Assembly (NCBI GenBank): GCA_038400315.1
Contig: CP151667.1
Coordinates: 4,165,174-4,229,173, forward strand
DNA: 64,000 nucleotides
Direction: 5' to 3'
Origin: Isosphaeraceae bacterium EP7
Lineage (GTDB): Bacteria; Planctomycetota; Planctomycetia; Isosphaerales; Isosphaeraceae
The notes below the pieces were generated by a model. That model did no database searches and had not been told where the DNA came from. It was given only the letters and a program-made list of their open reading frames with translations. The position numbers were made by a program, and so were the translations under genes. Positions 9,223-17,335 of the stretch are shown piece by piece. The number at the start of each line of letters is the position of its first letter. Within the stretch, counting starts at the first letter, position 1.

Positions 9223-10470
9223 TTGAATTTCGCGACCGACTGGCCCGCGACTCTCCTCTGGGCCCAGCAGAGCCAGCTCGACTCGGTCCCCTGGATCAAG
9301 TGGATCCTGGTCGTGCTGGTCGTCTTCCTCGGCATCTTCCCCGGCATCGTCGCCTACATGGTCTGGGGCGAGCGCAAGGTGGCTGCGCGGTTCCAGGACC
9401 GGATCGGTCCCAACCGGGTCGGCCCCCTGGGCCTCTTGCAGCCGATCGCCGACGCCATCAAGCTGATCATCAAGGAAGACATCGTCCCCAGGTCGGCCGA
9501 CCAGTTCGTCCACCTGCTGGCGCCCGTGATCATGATCGTCGGGGCCTTCCTCGGGCTGGCGGTCATCCCGTTCGGCATCGGCCTGGCCGCGGTGAACCCC
9601 CCGTCGGGCTTGCTCTACCTGATCGCGGCCTCAAGCCTCTCGTCGCTGGGCATCTTCCTGGCCGGCTGGTCGAGCCGCAATAAATACTCGCTGCTGGGGG
9701 CGATGCGGGCGGTGGCCCAGCTCGTCTCCTACGAGATCCCGCAGGTGCTGGCCACCGTGCCGGTGGTGCTCTGGGCGGGCAGCCTGAGCATGGTCACCAT
9801 CTTCGAGCAGCAGCTCGTCCACGGCTGGAACATCGCCTCGCCCCCCGGTTTCCTCGCCTTCATGATCATGACCATCGCCAGCATCGCCGAGGTGAACCGG
9901 GCCCCGTTCGACCTGCCCGAGGCCGAGTCGGAGATCATCGCCGGCTACCACACCGAGTACTCGGGCATGCGGTTCGGCCTCTTCTTCCTGGCCGAATATC
10001 TGAGCATCTTCGGCGTGAGCTGCCTGGGGACGGCCCTATTCCTGGGAGGCGGGGCGCTGCCGTTCCTCGACGTCACTGAGATCTTCGGTCGCGGCGACAC
10101 CTGGGGCGCGTTCCTGGTGGTCAACTCGATCTTCCTCGCGAGCTTCGCCGTGAAGGTCTCGGGCTATATCTTCGCCATGTTCTGGATCCGGGCGACGCTC
10201 CCCAGGCTCCGGGTCGACCGCCTGATGAACTTCGCCTGGAAGTTCCTCGTGCCGCTCTGCCTGATCAACATCCTGATCGCGGCGATCTGGTACGAATGCG
10301 TCATCCGGCCCGGGTCGCCCAACTACCTGCTCGGCTGGGCGATCACCGGCCCGCTGGTCATCCTCGCCTACGTCGGCATGGCCGCGATCAACCGCCTCGG
10401 CCGTCCTGCGGTGCCCAACGTCGCCCCGAAGCCGTATCTCGGCCTCGTCGCCGTGCCGGGAGCTCGCTGA
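9223..10470 (+). CDS. nuoH: NADH-quinone oxidoreductase subunit H
   Basis: NuoH is the membrane subunit that helps build the quinone chamber and links it to the proton channels. The 415-aa protein contains the signature ERKVAARFQDRIGPNRVGPLGLLQPIADAIKL near residues 50-80. It also has EVNRAPFDLPEAESEIIAGYHTEYSG, the conserved acidic loop next to the quinone cavity. About eight to nine hydrophobic helices are visible. It is some 90 residues longer than the E. coli protein, with the excess at the C-terminus. No ATG precedes the conserved region, so the TTG at 9223 is used; GGGGGA lies eight bases before it. The nearest in-frame ATG, inside the first helix, would cut into the family. Confidence 0.95.
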   Translation: MNFATDWPATLLWAQQSQLDSVPWIKWILVVLVVFLGIFPGIVAYMVWGERKVAARFQDRIGPNRVGPLGLLQPIADAIKLIIKEDIVPRSADQFVHLLAPVIMIVGAFLGLAVIPFGIGLAAVNPPSGLLYLIAASSLSSLGIFLAGWSSRNKYSLLGAMRAVAQLVSYEIPQVLATVPVVLWAGSLSMVTIFEQQLVHGWNIASPPGFLAFMIMTIASIAEVNRAPFDLPEAESEIIAGYHTEYSGMRFGLFFLAEYLSIFGVSCLGTALFLGGGALPFLDVTEIFGRGDTWGAFLVVNSIFLASFAVKVSGYIFAMFWIRATLPRLRVDRLMNFAWKFLVPLCLINILIAAIWYECVIRPGSPNYLLGWAITGPLVILAYVGMAAINRLGRPAVPNVAPKPYLGLVAVPGAR

Positions 10471-10541
10471 GTCGTCCGCCCGCAAGGTCGTTGGGTCGTC
10501 CCTCTCCTCCACACGAAGTCCCCCGGCCGGAGTCTCGCCCC

Positions 10542-11225
10542 GTGATCCGCATCGTGTTCGGCGTCTTCGCTGGCCTGGGTTTGCTCTCGGCCCTGGGCGT
10601 CGTGCTGGCCCGGAACCTCGTCCACGCGGCGCTGTTCCTGGTCGCCTTCTTCTTCATCGTCGCCTGCCAGTTCCTGCTGCTGGAGGCCGAGTTCATCGCC
10701 GCCGTGCAGGTCCTGATCTACATCGGCGCGGTCGCGATCCTGATGATGTTCGGGATCATGCTCACGCGAAACATCCAGGGGGACGACACGACCATCGTCC
10801 CGCGCGGGTGGAAGATCCCGGCGGCGCTCGTCGCCTTCGGTGTCGTCGCCATCCTGTTCATCGGCATCGGCGACCAGAAGGGTGACGGGCTGACCGCCTC
10901 CTGGTCGGACACGACCGAACGCCCGTCGATCCTGCCGCAGGACGGCCGCGACAAGACCCCGCAAGCCCTGGCCATCAACGACATGGGCAAGGCGATCGGC
11001 GTCGAGATGATGACCCGATACGTCGTCCCGTTCGAGCTGGCCGGCCTGCTGCTGACGGCCGCCGTCGTCGGTGCGATCGCCCTGGCGAAGCCCGAGGACA
11101 CGGACGCGGTGATGCCCCTCTCCAACGCCGAGGAAATCGCCCGGTCGCCGCTTTCCAGGGGGATCGACAAGGGGGTGCCGGCCGAGCTGGTTGCCTCCTC
11201 GGTCGCCGACGACGGCTCGATCTGA
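10542..11225 (+). CDS. nuoJ: NADH-quinone oxidoreductase subunit J
   Basis: NuoJ is a five-helix membrane subunit whose third helix undergoes the pi-bulge rotation that couples quinone chemistry to proton transfer. The 227-aa product starts at a GTG giving MIRIVFGVFAGLGLLSALGVV. It contains the conserved LLLEAEFIAAVQVLIYIGAVAILMMFGIML, which includes the helix-3 region. A polar loop of about 60 residues sits before the last helix, and the C-terminal tail is Asp/Ser-rich. The frame is open about 80 codons upstream, but those codons overlap nuoH and have no membrane character, so GTG 10542 is the likely start. Confidence 0.94.
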   Translation: MIRIVFGVFAGLGLLSALGVVLARNLVHAALFLVAFFFIVACQFLLLEAEFIAAVQVLIYIGAVAILMMFGIMLTRNIQGDDTTIVPRGWKIPAALVAFGVVAILFIGIGDQKGDGLTASWSDTTERPSILPQDGRDKTPQALAINDMGKAIGVEMMTRYVVPFELAGLLLTAAVVGAIALAKPEDTDAVMPLSNAEEIARSPLSRGIDKGVPAELVASSVADDGSI

Positions 11226-11288
11226 GCCCGCCTGAGCACGACACCGCGATACCATCCAGATCAAGGGCCTCGCGACAGGACGAACCGA

Positions 11289-11615
11289 ATGACCGACATC
11301 CCGCTGACTTGGTTCCTCTACTTCGCGGCCGCGTCATTCGGCATCGGCCTCTTCGGCGTCCTGGTGCGCCGCAACGCGGTGGCCGTGCTGATGGCCATCG
11401 AGATCATGCTCAACGCGGCGAACATCAACCTCGTCGCCTTCTGGCGGTATCGAGAGCCCTCGCCCGAGGACGGAGCCCTGACCGGCGTCATGTTCGCCGT
11501 CTTCGTCGTGACCATCGCCGCCGCCGAGGTCTCCGTGGGAATCGGCATGATCTTGCTGGCCTACCGCCGCTGGCAGGCCGCCGACGTCGACCGCTACAAC
11601 TCGCTGGCCGGCTGA
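11289..11615 (+). CDS. nuoK: NADH-quinone oxidoreductase subunit K
   Basis: NuoK is a small MrpC-like membrane subunit with three helices. The 108-aa product fits the family length. It carries the two buried acidic residues expected for proton transfer: one in VLMAIEIMLNAANINL (helix 2, Glu in AIEIML) and one in FVVTIAAAEVSVGIGMI (helix 3, Glu in AAEVSVG). The ATG at 11289 is 63 bases after nuoJ. In most bacteria nuoL and nuoM follow nuoK; here nuoN follows directly. Confidence 0.96.
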   Translation: MTDIPLTWFLYFAAASFGIGLFGVLVRRNAVAVLMAIEIMLNAANINLVAFWRYREPSPEDGALTGVMFAVFVVTIAAAEVSVGIGMILLAYRRWQAADVDRYNSLAG

Positions 11616-11670
11616 AGCCGCCCGACCCGAATCGCCCCGACGCAACGCCCACCGCCCGAGGCTCGCATCG

Positions 11671-13350
11671 ATGTCCAGGCTGCCCTTCATGACCGACTTC
11701 GTGTTCCTGATCCCCCACACGGTCCTGGCCGCCGTGGGGCTGCTGGTGCTCGTCGTCGACTTCAGCCTGCTGCGCAACACGCCTCCGGCGCAGCGCAACC
11801 GGGTCCTCGGCACGCTGTCGCTGCTCGGCATCGTGGCGACCCTGTTCCTGGCCGCCCCCTTCGTCTCGACCCGGCTCAGCTACGAGAAGCCATTCTTCCT
11901 CGGGCTCAACCTGAATCTCAACGCCGACCCGCTGCTGTTCATGGGCACGATCTCGGGCGACCTGGCCGTCGCCTGGTTCAACGTCATCATCCTCGCCATG
12001 CTGGCCCTGGTGGTCATCCTGTCGATGGGCTGGGACTTCACCCGCGACTGGGGCGAGTACTACGCCCTGCTGCTCTGGGCGACCGTGGGCATGCTCTTCC
12101 TCGTCGCGGCCGAGGAGTTGCTGACCCTCTTCCTCGCGCTCGAGATGATGACCATCTGCCTGTACCTGCTCACGGCCATCCAGAAGGACAAGCGGCGCTC
12201 GGTCGAGGGGGGCCTGAAATACTTCGTCTACGGCAGCGTCTCCTCGGCGCTCTTCCTCTTCGGCCTGAGCTTGATTTACGGTCTGACCGGCACGACCAGG
12301 CTTCCGGCCATCGCGGTGGCGCTGACTCCCAAGTCGGGCGAGATGGCCGGCCTGGGCGGGAACATCGCCGCCGCGACGGCGGTCCTGATGATCCTGGTCG
12401 GCTTCGGCTTCAAGATCGCCGCCGTGCCGTTCCACCAATGGGCTCCCGACGCCTACGAGGGGGCACCGGCACCGGTCGCGGCCTGGGTCGCCACGGGGTC
12501 GAAGGTCGCCAGCTTCATCGCCATGATGAAGGTGATGCTTTACGCCCTGGGCCCATGGTCTTATGGCGCCGCCAGCGAGCTGAGCCCCGGCTGGATTGGC
12601 ATCGTTGCGGTCATCTCCGCGGCGACCATGACCTACGGAAACTTCGCCGCGCTTGCGCAGACGAACTTCAAGCGGATGCTGGCCTACTCGTCGATCGCCC
12701 ACGCCGGCTACATGCTCGTCGGCGTGCTGGCCGCCGGGATCTCGGTGCGGGGGAATGAGGCGACCGGCGCGGTGCTCTTCTACCTGGTCATCTACGGGTT
12801 CAGCAACATCGGCGCCTTCGCCGTCGCCGCCTGGCTGGCCAAGGAGCGGGGTACCGACGAGATCGACGACCTGAATGGCGTCGGCCAGACGTATCCGATC
12901 CTCGGCGTATGCATGGTCTTGCTGATGCTCTCGCTGATCGGCATGCCGCCGCTTGCGGGCTTCAACGCCAAGATCTTCATGTTCAGCGAGGCGCTCAATG
13001 ACGGCGGCGAGAAGGGCCGGCTGGCCTTCCGCTGGCTCGTCGCCCTCGGCCTGTTCAACAGCGTCGTCTCGGCGTTCTACTACGTCCGGGTCCTCAGGGC
13101 GATGTTCCTGCGCCCGCCCGGTCCGCTGCCGATGAGGCCCACTCCGGCGACCATCCGGATCCCGGTCCTCGTGGCCACGGTGATCGTGACGGCCTTCGGT
13201 CTCTACCCGGCCCCTCTGCTCGACGCCATGACCACCGCGGCCGAGCCCATGCTCATCACCGGAACCCAGGTCATCCAGTTCCTCGACGAACCGGCCCCGG
13301 TCGACGCCTTGAATGAACCCCCGGCAGTCCGAAAGGTCACGATTCGGTAG
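11671..13350 (+). CDS. nuoN: NADH-quinone oxidoreductase subunit N
   Basis: NuoN is an antiporter-like proton-pumping subunit of complex I. The 559-aa polytopic protein has the Proton_antipo_M core: LFLALEMMTICLYLLTAIQKDKRRSVEGGLKYFVYGSVSSALFLFGLSLIYG contains the transmembrane glutamate and lysine of the first half-channel. VPFHQWAPDAYEGAPAPVAAWVATGSKVAS is the family signature loop. NFKRMLAYSSIAHAGYMLVG supplies the second-half lysine region. It is about 75 residues longer than E. coli NuoN. This is the last nuo gene of the run and the only one of the three antiporter-like subunits in the window. Confidence 0.95.
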   Translation: MSRLPFMTDFVFLIPHTVLAAVGLLVLVVDFSLLRNTPPAQRNRVLGTLSLLGIVATLFLAAPFVSTRLSYEKPFFLGLNLNLNADPLLFMGTISGDLAVAWFNVIILAMLALVVILSMGWDFTRDWGEYYALLLWATVGMLFLVAAEELLTLFLALEMMTICLYLLTAIQKDKRRSVEGGLKYFVYGSVSSALFLFGLSLIYGLTGTTRLPAIAVALTPKSGEMAGLGGNIAAATAVLMILVGFGFKIAAVPFHQWAPDAYEGAPAPVAAWVATGSKVASFIAMMKVMLYALGPWSYGAASELSPGWIGIVAVISAATMTYGNFAALAQTNFKRMLAYSSIAHAGYMLVGVLAAGISVRGNEATGAVLFYLVIYGFSNIGAFAVAAWLAKERGTDEIDDLNGVGQTYPILGVCMVLLMLSLIGMPPLAGFNAKIFMFSEALNDGGEKGRLAFRWLVALGLFNSVVSAFYYVRVLRAMFLRPPGPLPMRPTPATIRIPVLVATVIVTAFGLYPAPLLDAMTTAAEPMLITGTQVIQFLDEPAPVDALNEPPAVRKVTIR

Positions 13351-13436
13351 CCACCGCTGCGGCGCTATGGCCGCCTGGCTCTCCCGTGACGACCTCGTCC
13401 CCGATCCTCCCTTCCCCGCGATGCGAGTGCGACGCA

Positions 13437-13844
13437 ATGGGCATCGTCAATACGCTGGCAAAGTGCCTCGACAGCCCATATCTGTTTGCGGACGCCGAGG
13501 CGAAAAATCGCATCGGCGGGCTGCTGGCGATGGCCGGCGATCGGCTTGAGGCGGCCTCCAATCTCCAGTCGACGGGGCAGGGCGACCCTGCCGATGTGAC
13601 GTTCCTCTGCTACGAGGCGATGTTCTCCTGCATCCGGGCCCTGGTCTACGCCAAGGGTTACCGCGAGGCGGGCCTGCGCTGCCTGCTCCTCGCCTGCGAG
13701 ACGATCTACGTCCGCCCCGGCCTGCTCGACGTCGAGTTTCTTCACGCGTTCGAGCGCATCCAGGGGCTGAAGGCCAGCCCCGAGGACAGCCTGGCGTCCG
13801 CCTCCGCGCTCATCAAGCGGACCTTGCAGCTGCTGGCCCAGTGA
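13437..13844 (+). CDS. Small helical protein, possible HEPN-like domain
   Basis: This is a 135-aa, all-helical, soluble protein. A helix rich in small residues (IGGLLAMAGDRLEAAS), an aromatic-containing helix (FLCYEAMFSCIRALVYAKGYREAG) and a C-terminal SLASASALIKRTLQLL helix resemble the four-helix layout of HEPN domains. The catalytic R-x4-H motif of HEPN nucleases is not evident, so nuclease activity is not claimed. The assignment is tentative and based on fold pattern only. The ATG at 13437 is preferred; an in-frame GTG at 13386 would add a non-conserved Pro/Ser leader. It follows nuoN by 86 bases and is followed by strong inverted repeats. Confidence 0.6.
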   Translation: MGIVNTLAKCLDSPYLFADAEAKNRIGGLLAMAGDRLEAASNLQSTGQGDPADVTFLCYEAMFSCIRALVYAKGYREAGLRCLLLACETIYVRPGLLDVEFLHAFERIQGLKASPEDSLASASALIKRTLQLLAQ

Positions 13845-13847
13845 TTC

Positions 13848-13978
13848 TTCGGGGAAACCCCGAACGTTCGCCGAGGGCGAACTTCGATGGGCGCGCGGGA
13901 GGATCGCGGTTAGCATCCGCCCGACTCCCACGATGAGGCCTCCTCGGAGGGCAGCGCTGCCCTCCCACATCGGGCCTC
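13848..13978 (+). repeat. Cluster of three inverted repeats between two genes
   Basis: Directly after the stop of the small helical protein gene come two perfect hairpins in tandem: 13848-13864 (7-bp arms around AAA) and 13866-13882 (7-bp arms around GAG). Further on is a perfect 20-base palindrome at 13946-13965 (GGAGGGCAGC and its complement). It is enclosed by the outer pair GAGGCC at 13935-13940 and GGCCTC at 13973-13978. No T-run follows the first two, so they are not standard intrinsic terminators. They may stabilise the 3' end of the upstream mRNA or act in termination, and the third may sit in the leader of the response regulator mRNA. Confidence 0.6.
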
Positions 13979-13999
13979 GAACTCATGCGAGGTACGCCG

Positions 14000-14419
14000 A
14001 TGGAACGGCGCGGAACGATCTTGCTCGTCGAGGATGAAGCGATCCTCCGGCGGCTCGTCGCCGAGTATCTCCGGATCGAGCGTTTCGTGGTCGTCGAAGC
14101 CGCCGATGGGCAAGAAGCCATCGAACGTTACGACGATTCCGGACCCTTCGACGTCGTGCTCTGCGACCTGAACCTCCCCCGTCGCAGCGGCGTTGAGGTG
14201 AGCCGCTGGATCAAGGCACGCTGCCCGTCTCAGGGCCTGATCATTTGCAGTGCGGCCGTCCAGGGCGAGGCTGAGGGGATGCTTCGTTCGGTCGGGGTCG
14301 ACCGCTTCCTGAGCAAGCCGTTCCTCCCCTCGGAGCTGGTCCGGCAGGTGGGAGCTGAGACGTCCGCCTCACGTGGTCGCGTGGCGCGTGGTATTGCGGG
14401 CGATCTGCGACTAAACTAG
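14000..14419 (+). CDS. Single-domain response regulator
   Basis: A stand-alone CheY-like receiver of 139 aa. The acidic pair lies in LLVEDEAI, the phosphoacceptor aspartate in VVLCDLNLPRRSGVEVSRWI, and the switch Ser/Thr in LIICSAAV. The conserved lysine is in RFLSKPFLPSELVRQV. No output domain follows; the last 30 residues are a polar tail. It presumably relays phosphate from a histidine kinase to a partner protein. No kinase gene is adjacent; the nearest is the receiver-kinase protein near 42.4 kb. The ATG at 14000 has GAGGT six bases upstream, whereas the in-frame ATG five codons earlier does not. Confidence 0.92.
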   Translation: MERRGTILLVEDEAILRRLVAEYLRIERFVVVEAADGQEAIERYDDSGPFDVVLCDLNLPRRSGVEVSRWIKARCPSQGLIICSAAVQGEAEGMLRSVGVDRFLSKPFLPSELVRQVGAETSASRGRVARGIAGDLRLN

Positions 14420-14520
14420 AGCTCGTCCGATCTGGCACGTGAATCCCGAACGTCCGTGCGCGTGTCGGATCGCTGCGCCCGGCTCGGCGAGAGCAACTGG
14501 TCCCGTGAAGGGCGACATCA

Positions 14521-15042
14521 ATGGCAGGCAAACCGCAGAATCGCATGGACTTGCGTCGACAATACGACGCGGCCGAGCCGCTCGATCCCATGGAGGACGA
14601 GGCGGAAGATCAGGTCGAAGACGCCGATGATGAATCGGAACGACGTCCGAAAAAGAAGCCGAAGGCCACCAAGGCCAAGGTCAAGGCCGTCAAGGCCGTC
14701 AAGGCGGCCGCTCGGATGCGGATCGTCTGGACCGTCTTGAATGACGCCTTCAAGCCGATCGCAACCTTCGAGTTCGCCCAGAAGGAGGCGGCCGAGGCCA
14801 AGGCGGCCGAGATGACCGCTCGCGGCAAGGGCACGCACTTCGTCCAGAAGACGAAGGAGCCGATGCCCGACAATGCCCCGGGCCTTGGCTCCGCCATCCC
14901 GCGTCCCCTCGCCATCGAGCCCGTCGTCGCGGCCATCACGCCCGGCGATGACGACGAGGAAGGCGAGGAGGATGACGATACCGATGCCGACTCCGATTCC
15001 GACTCCGAGGCGGAAGCTGAAGAGGACGACGACGAGGAATGA
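14521..15042 (+). CDS. Charged low-complexity protein of unknown function
   Basis: The 173-aa protein has three zones. The N-terminus is acidic (to about residue 40), followed by a very lysine- and alanine-rich stretch (KKKPKATKAKVKAVKAVKAA, 44-63). A central folded-looking region of about 70 residues starts at RIVWTVLNDAFKPIATFEFAQKEAAEAKAAEM. A strongly acidic tail of Asp, Glu and Ser ends the protein. The central part, with a strand and a helix followed by KGTHFVQKTKEPM, is the only part likely to have a fixed structure. The mix of a basic block and acidic tail suggests a nucleic-acid or ribosome-associated protein, but this is speculative. AAGGGCG precedes the ATG by about six bases. It ends at a strong terminator. 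Confidence 0.75.
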   Translation: MAGKPQNRMDLRRQYDAAEPLDPMEDEAEDQVEDADDESERRPKKKPKATKAKVKAVKAVKAAARMRIVWTVLNDAFKPIATFEFAQKEAAEAKAAEMTARGKGTHFVQKTKEPMPDNAPGLGSAIPRPLAIEPVVAAITPGDDDEEGEEDDDTDADSDSDSEAEAEEDDDEE

Positions 15043-15067
15043 GCCTCGCCGCTTGAGTTCAACGAAA

Positions 15068-15107
15068 ACGGCCCCCGCAGCGATGATTCGCTGCGGGGGC
15101 CGTTTTT
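15068..15107 (+). terminator. Bidirectional intrinsic terminator
   Basis: A perfect 16-bp stem (15068-15083 with 15088-15103) encloses a TGAT loop. It is followed by TTTTT (15103-15107) on the plus strand and preceded by AAAA, so it reads as TTTT on the minus strand. It ends the charged-protein gene on plus and can also stop the convergent tRNA-Ile transcript on minus. It is the clearest intrinsic terminator in the window. Confidence 0.92.
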
Positions 15108-15111
15108 CATT

Positions 15112-15185
15112 TGGGCGCACGAGGATTTGAACCTCGGACCTCGCCCTTATCAGGGGCGCGCTCTAGCCAACTGAGCTATGCGCCC
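15112..15185 (-). tRNA. tRNA-Ile (anticodon GAT)
   Basis: Read on the minus strand, 74 nt fold into a full cloverleaf. The 7-bp acceptor stem starts GGGCGCA and ends TGCGCCC with discriminator A. The D-arm has GCTC/GAGC. The anticodon stem GCCCC/GGGGC-like pairing encloses the loop CTGATAA, with anticodon GAT. The T-arm contains GGTTCAAATCC. CCA is not encoded. It transcribes toward the shared terminator at 15068-15107. Confidence 0.95.
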
Positions 15186-15447
15186 GATGCTTGGCTGACG
15201 GGACTCATTCTAATCCGAGTCCACCAGGAGTCAATGATCCAGTGCCCCCGACGTCCATTTCGGGAAGATTGAGGCCCGCGCACCGGCTTCCAGGCGGTCG
15301 ATGACCGCTGGGTCCAGGGCGAAGGCAGAAACCGACACAATCGACCCTCCCGACCATTGACCCCGGGTGGCCTGCCGCGATATGATGCCCCGGCGTCGTT
15401 CGACCGGGCCATTCACCATGGATGACCCGCAGAGTCCGATGTCTCCC

Positions 15448-15520
15448 GGGCAGATAGCTCAGCTGGTAGAGCACAGGACTGAAAATCCTGGTGTCGGCGG
15501 TTCGATCCCGCCTCTGCCCA
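15448..15520 (+). tRNA. tRNA-Phe (anticodon GAA)
   Basis: A 73-nt cloverleaf with acceptor stem GGGCAGA/TCTGCCC and discriminator A. The D-arm is GCTC-AGCTGGTA-GAGC. The anticodon stem CAGGA/TCCTG holds the loop CTGAAAA, giving anticodon GAA. The T-arm has GGTTCGATCCC. CCA is not encoded. It is divergent from the tRNA-Ile gene 262 bases away. Confidence 0.96.
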
Positions 15521-15586
15521 TTCCTCCTCATGGCCTTGAATCCGAAGACGCTGCACGAAGTTCCTTGGTCCTGGATCTTGATAAGT

Positions 15587-15609
15587 GCGGCGGGGTTTAG
15601 ACCCGCCGC
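15587..15609 (-). terminator. Possible terminator hairpin at the end of the long minus-strand gene array
   Basis: An inverted repeat with 8-bp GC arms (15587-15594 with 15602-15609) and a 7-base loop lies about 30 bases past the stop of the 547-codon gene on the minus strand and 67 bases after tRNA-Phe on the plus strand. There is no T-run on either side, so if it terminates transcription it may need a factor. Confidence 0.35.
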
Positions 15610-15639
15610 TAACGATGGATCGCCAACCTGGCCCTTGCG

Positions 15640-17283
15640 TCAGGGGACCTGTCGGTTTAGCCGCAAGAGCAGGCGCTCGGCGCGGAAGACGACCTCGATG
15701 TCCTTGTCTTTCAAGGCATCTTCGAGGACCGGGATGGCGGCGGCTCCCAGCTCTTGCAAGCGGGTCTCGGCCGATTCTCGCGTCTTGGGGGTGGCGTCGC
15801 CGAGCTGCTGCACCAGGGTCCGCGCCTTGTCCTGGAGCCTCGGGTCGATCCCGTGCGTGACGACGAGCGCCGTCCGGACGAATGTCTTGGGCGGTGGGAA
15901 GACGTCGAGGAGCACCGCCTCGTCGATCGCGTCGCGCGACAGGTGGGCCAGTACGATCAGCTCGCCGGGTTCGAAGAGATTCTTGCCATATCGTTCCAGC
16001 AGGAGCCGGGCGGACTCGTCGCGCAGCCCTTGCTTCTTCAGGCGGCGGGCGAGCGAGTCGTGCGTGACTTCGCGGTAGGAAGGGCTCGACGGCATCAGGG
16101 GCTGGCCCATGGTCAGCTTGATCGGCGGCCCCTCGACGGCGGCCCCTTTCTTGGTGTTGTCCTCGGCGAGTCTGGCGGCGGTGGTGATGTAGAGGCTGCC
16201 ATTCTCGGTGATGCGGTAGCTCAGGCCGGCGCCCGCGAGCACGTCCGAAAGGGAGTCGCGGGCTGTTCCCTGGCCCACCTTCAGGGTGGCTGGCAGGCTC
16301 ATGTCGACCTCGGCCTTGGCCAGGGCCTTGTCGTCCAGCTCGTAACTCAGGCGAGCCTGGCCCGCGATCAGGCTGATGGCATCCTTGCGGGGGGCCCGGT
16401 CGACGGCCAGGGTGATGGGTCGATTGAGGATCTGGTCGACCTGGGCACGCACGTCGGCGTCGCCCTCGGCGGGGATCGGGGTGAGGGCGTCGTCCTTCGC
16501 CTTGGGGGCCTTCTCGCCCTCCTCGAAGACCGCCTCGGCCTTCTCCTCGGCGGTCTTCTTCGCCGACTTGTCGTCCTTCTTTTCCTCTTCCTTCGCGGGC
16601 GCGGCGGTTGGCAGCTCGTCGAGCCAGCCGACGCGGAAGCCCCCCGCGGCGGGGGCGATGACGGCGATGTCGACGAGCGTGCGTCCGGTCAGGTTCTGGA
16701 GGGTGTACTCATCGGGACCGCCCCGGAGCCGCACGGGGACCGGCGTGGTCAGCTCGGTGTCGTAGGCGAGGAATCGTTCGGTTCGCGTCTCGTTTTTCAC
16801 GTAGAGGGCGGGCTTCGAGGCCCTCAAGGTTTGGAACCAGTGGGTTTCCGGCAGGTAGTTTTCGGGGATTCCCGGCGGGAGCGCGGCGAGGAGGTCGGAT
16901 CCGAACCACTGGATCCGCCCGCCCCGGTCGGTGCTGGGGGGCCAGTGTGCGACGAACGTCCCTTTCTTGGCGCGAATCTCGATGTCGACATCCTTGGTCG
17001 GCTCGCCGTACGCCTGGACGACGGAGATCGGCGCGATCGGGAACTTGGCGGCCAGGTCCTTCTCCTCGAACTTCGCTCGCGAGGTGCCGACAACGTCGGG
17101 CATCGCGTTACGATAAATCCTGGTCCCGTTGAGGTTCGGCTGCGCGGGCTGGCCGACCCAGATCGACCATTCGTGGACCTCGATCGGCGATGCCTTGGCG
17201 TCGTCGGCCGCCGGCGCGAAGGTCGGCGCACTGACCGCGGACGCGGCCCAGAGGAGCAGGATTTGGACGAGAGGTCGCTTCAT
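15640..17283 (-). CDS. Exported protein with secretin/TonB short N-terminus-like region
   Basis: This 547-aa protein has a classical signal peptide (residues 1-25, ending near FAPAA). Residues 30-220 form a beta-rich region of unknown family. A Lys/Glu linker follows at about 229-262. Residues 278-370 (IDRAPRKDAISLIAGQ-like start, then LPATLKVGQGTARDSLSDVLAGAGLSYRITENGSLYITT) match the pattern of the short STN-type domain found at the N-terminus of secretins and TonB receptors. The last 60 residues are helical and HEAT-like. No pore or barrel domain is present, so it is not a secretin itself. It is the last gene of the minus-strand array, 52 bases after the NPCBM-domain gene. Function unknown; likely periplasmic. 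Confidence 0.8.
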   Translation of the reverse strand: MKRPLVQILLLWAASAVSAPTFAPAADDAKASPIEVHEWSIWVGQPAQPNLNGTRIYRNAMPDVVGTSRAKFEEKDLAAKFPIAPISVVQAYGEPTKDVDIEIRAKKGTFVAHWPPSTDRGGRIQWFGSDLLAALPPGIPENYLPETHWFQTLRASKPALYVKNETRTERFLAYDTELTTPVPVRLRGGPDEYTLQNLTGRTLVDIAVIAPAAGGFRVGWLDELPTAAPAKEEEKKDDKSAKKTAEEKAEAVFEEGEKAPKAKDDALTPIPAEGDADVRAQVDQILNRPITLAVDRAPRKDAISLIAGQARLSYELDDKALAKAEVDMSLPATLKVGQGTARDSLSDVLAGAGLSYRITENGSLYITTAARLAEDNTKKGAAVEGPPIKLTMGQPLMPSSPSYREVTHDSLARRLKKQGLRDESARLLLERYGKNLFEPGELIVLAHLSRDAIDEAVLLDVFPPPKTFVRTALVVTHGIDPRLQDKARTLVQQLGDATPKTRESAETRLQELGAAAIPVLEDALKDKDIEVVFRAERLLLRLNRQVP

Positions 17284-17335
17284 CGATGGGCCCTTCGCTG
17301 ACTCGGTCGCGGCGAACTCGGCTGTTCGTTGGGGG

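Noticed and set aside
11488-13437. A 649-codon minus-strand frame opposite nuoN
   Set aside because: Shadow of the conserved nuoN and nuoK genes, with a Gly/Arg/Asp-rich translation and no structure.
15205-15531. A minus-strand frame across tRNA-Phe giving a protein-like start (RRDRTADTRIFSPVLYQLSYL)
   Set aside because: This peptide is the well-known false translation of a tRNA antisense strand, so it is not a gene.
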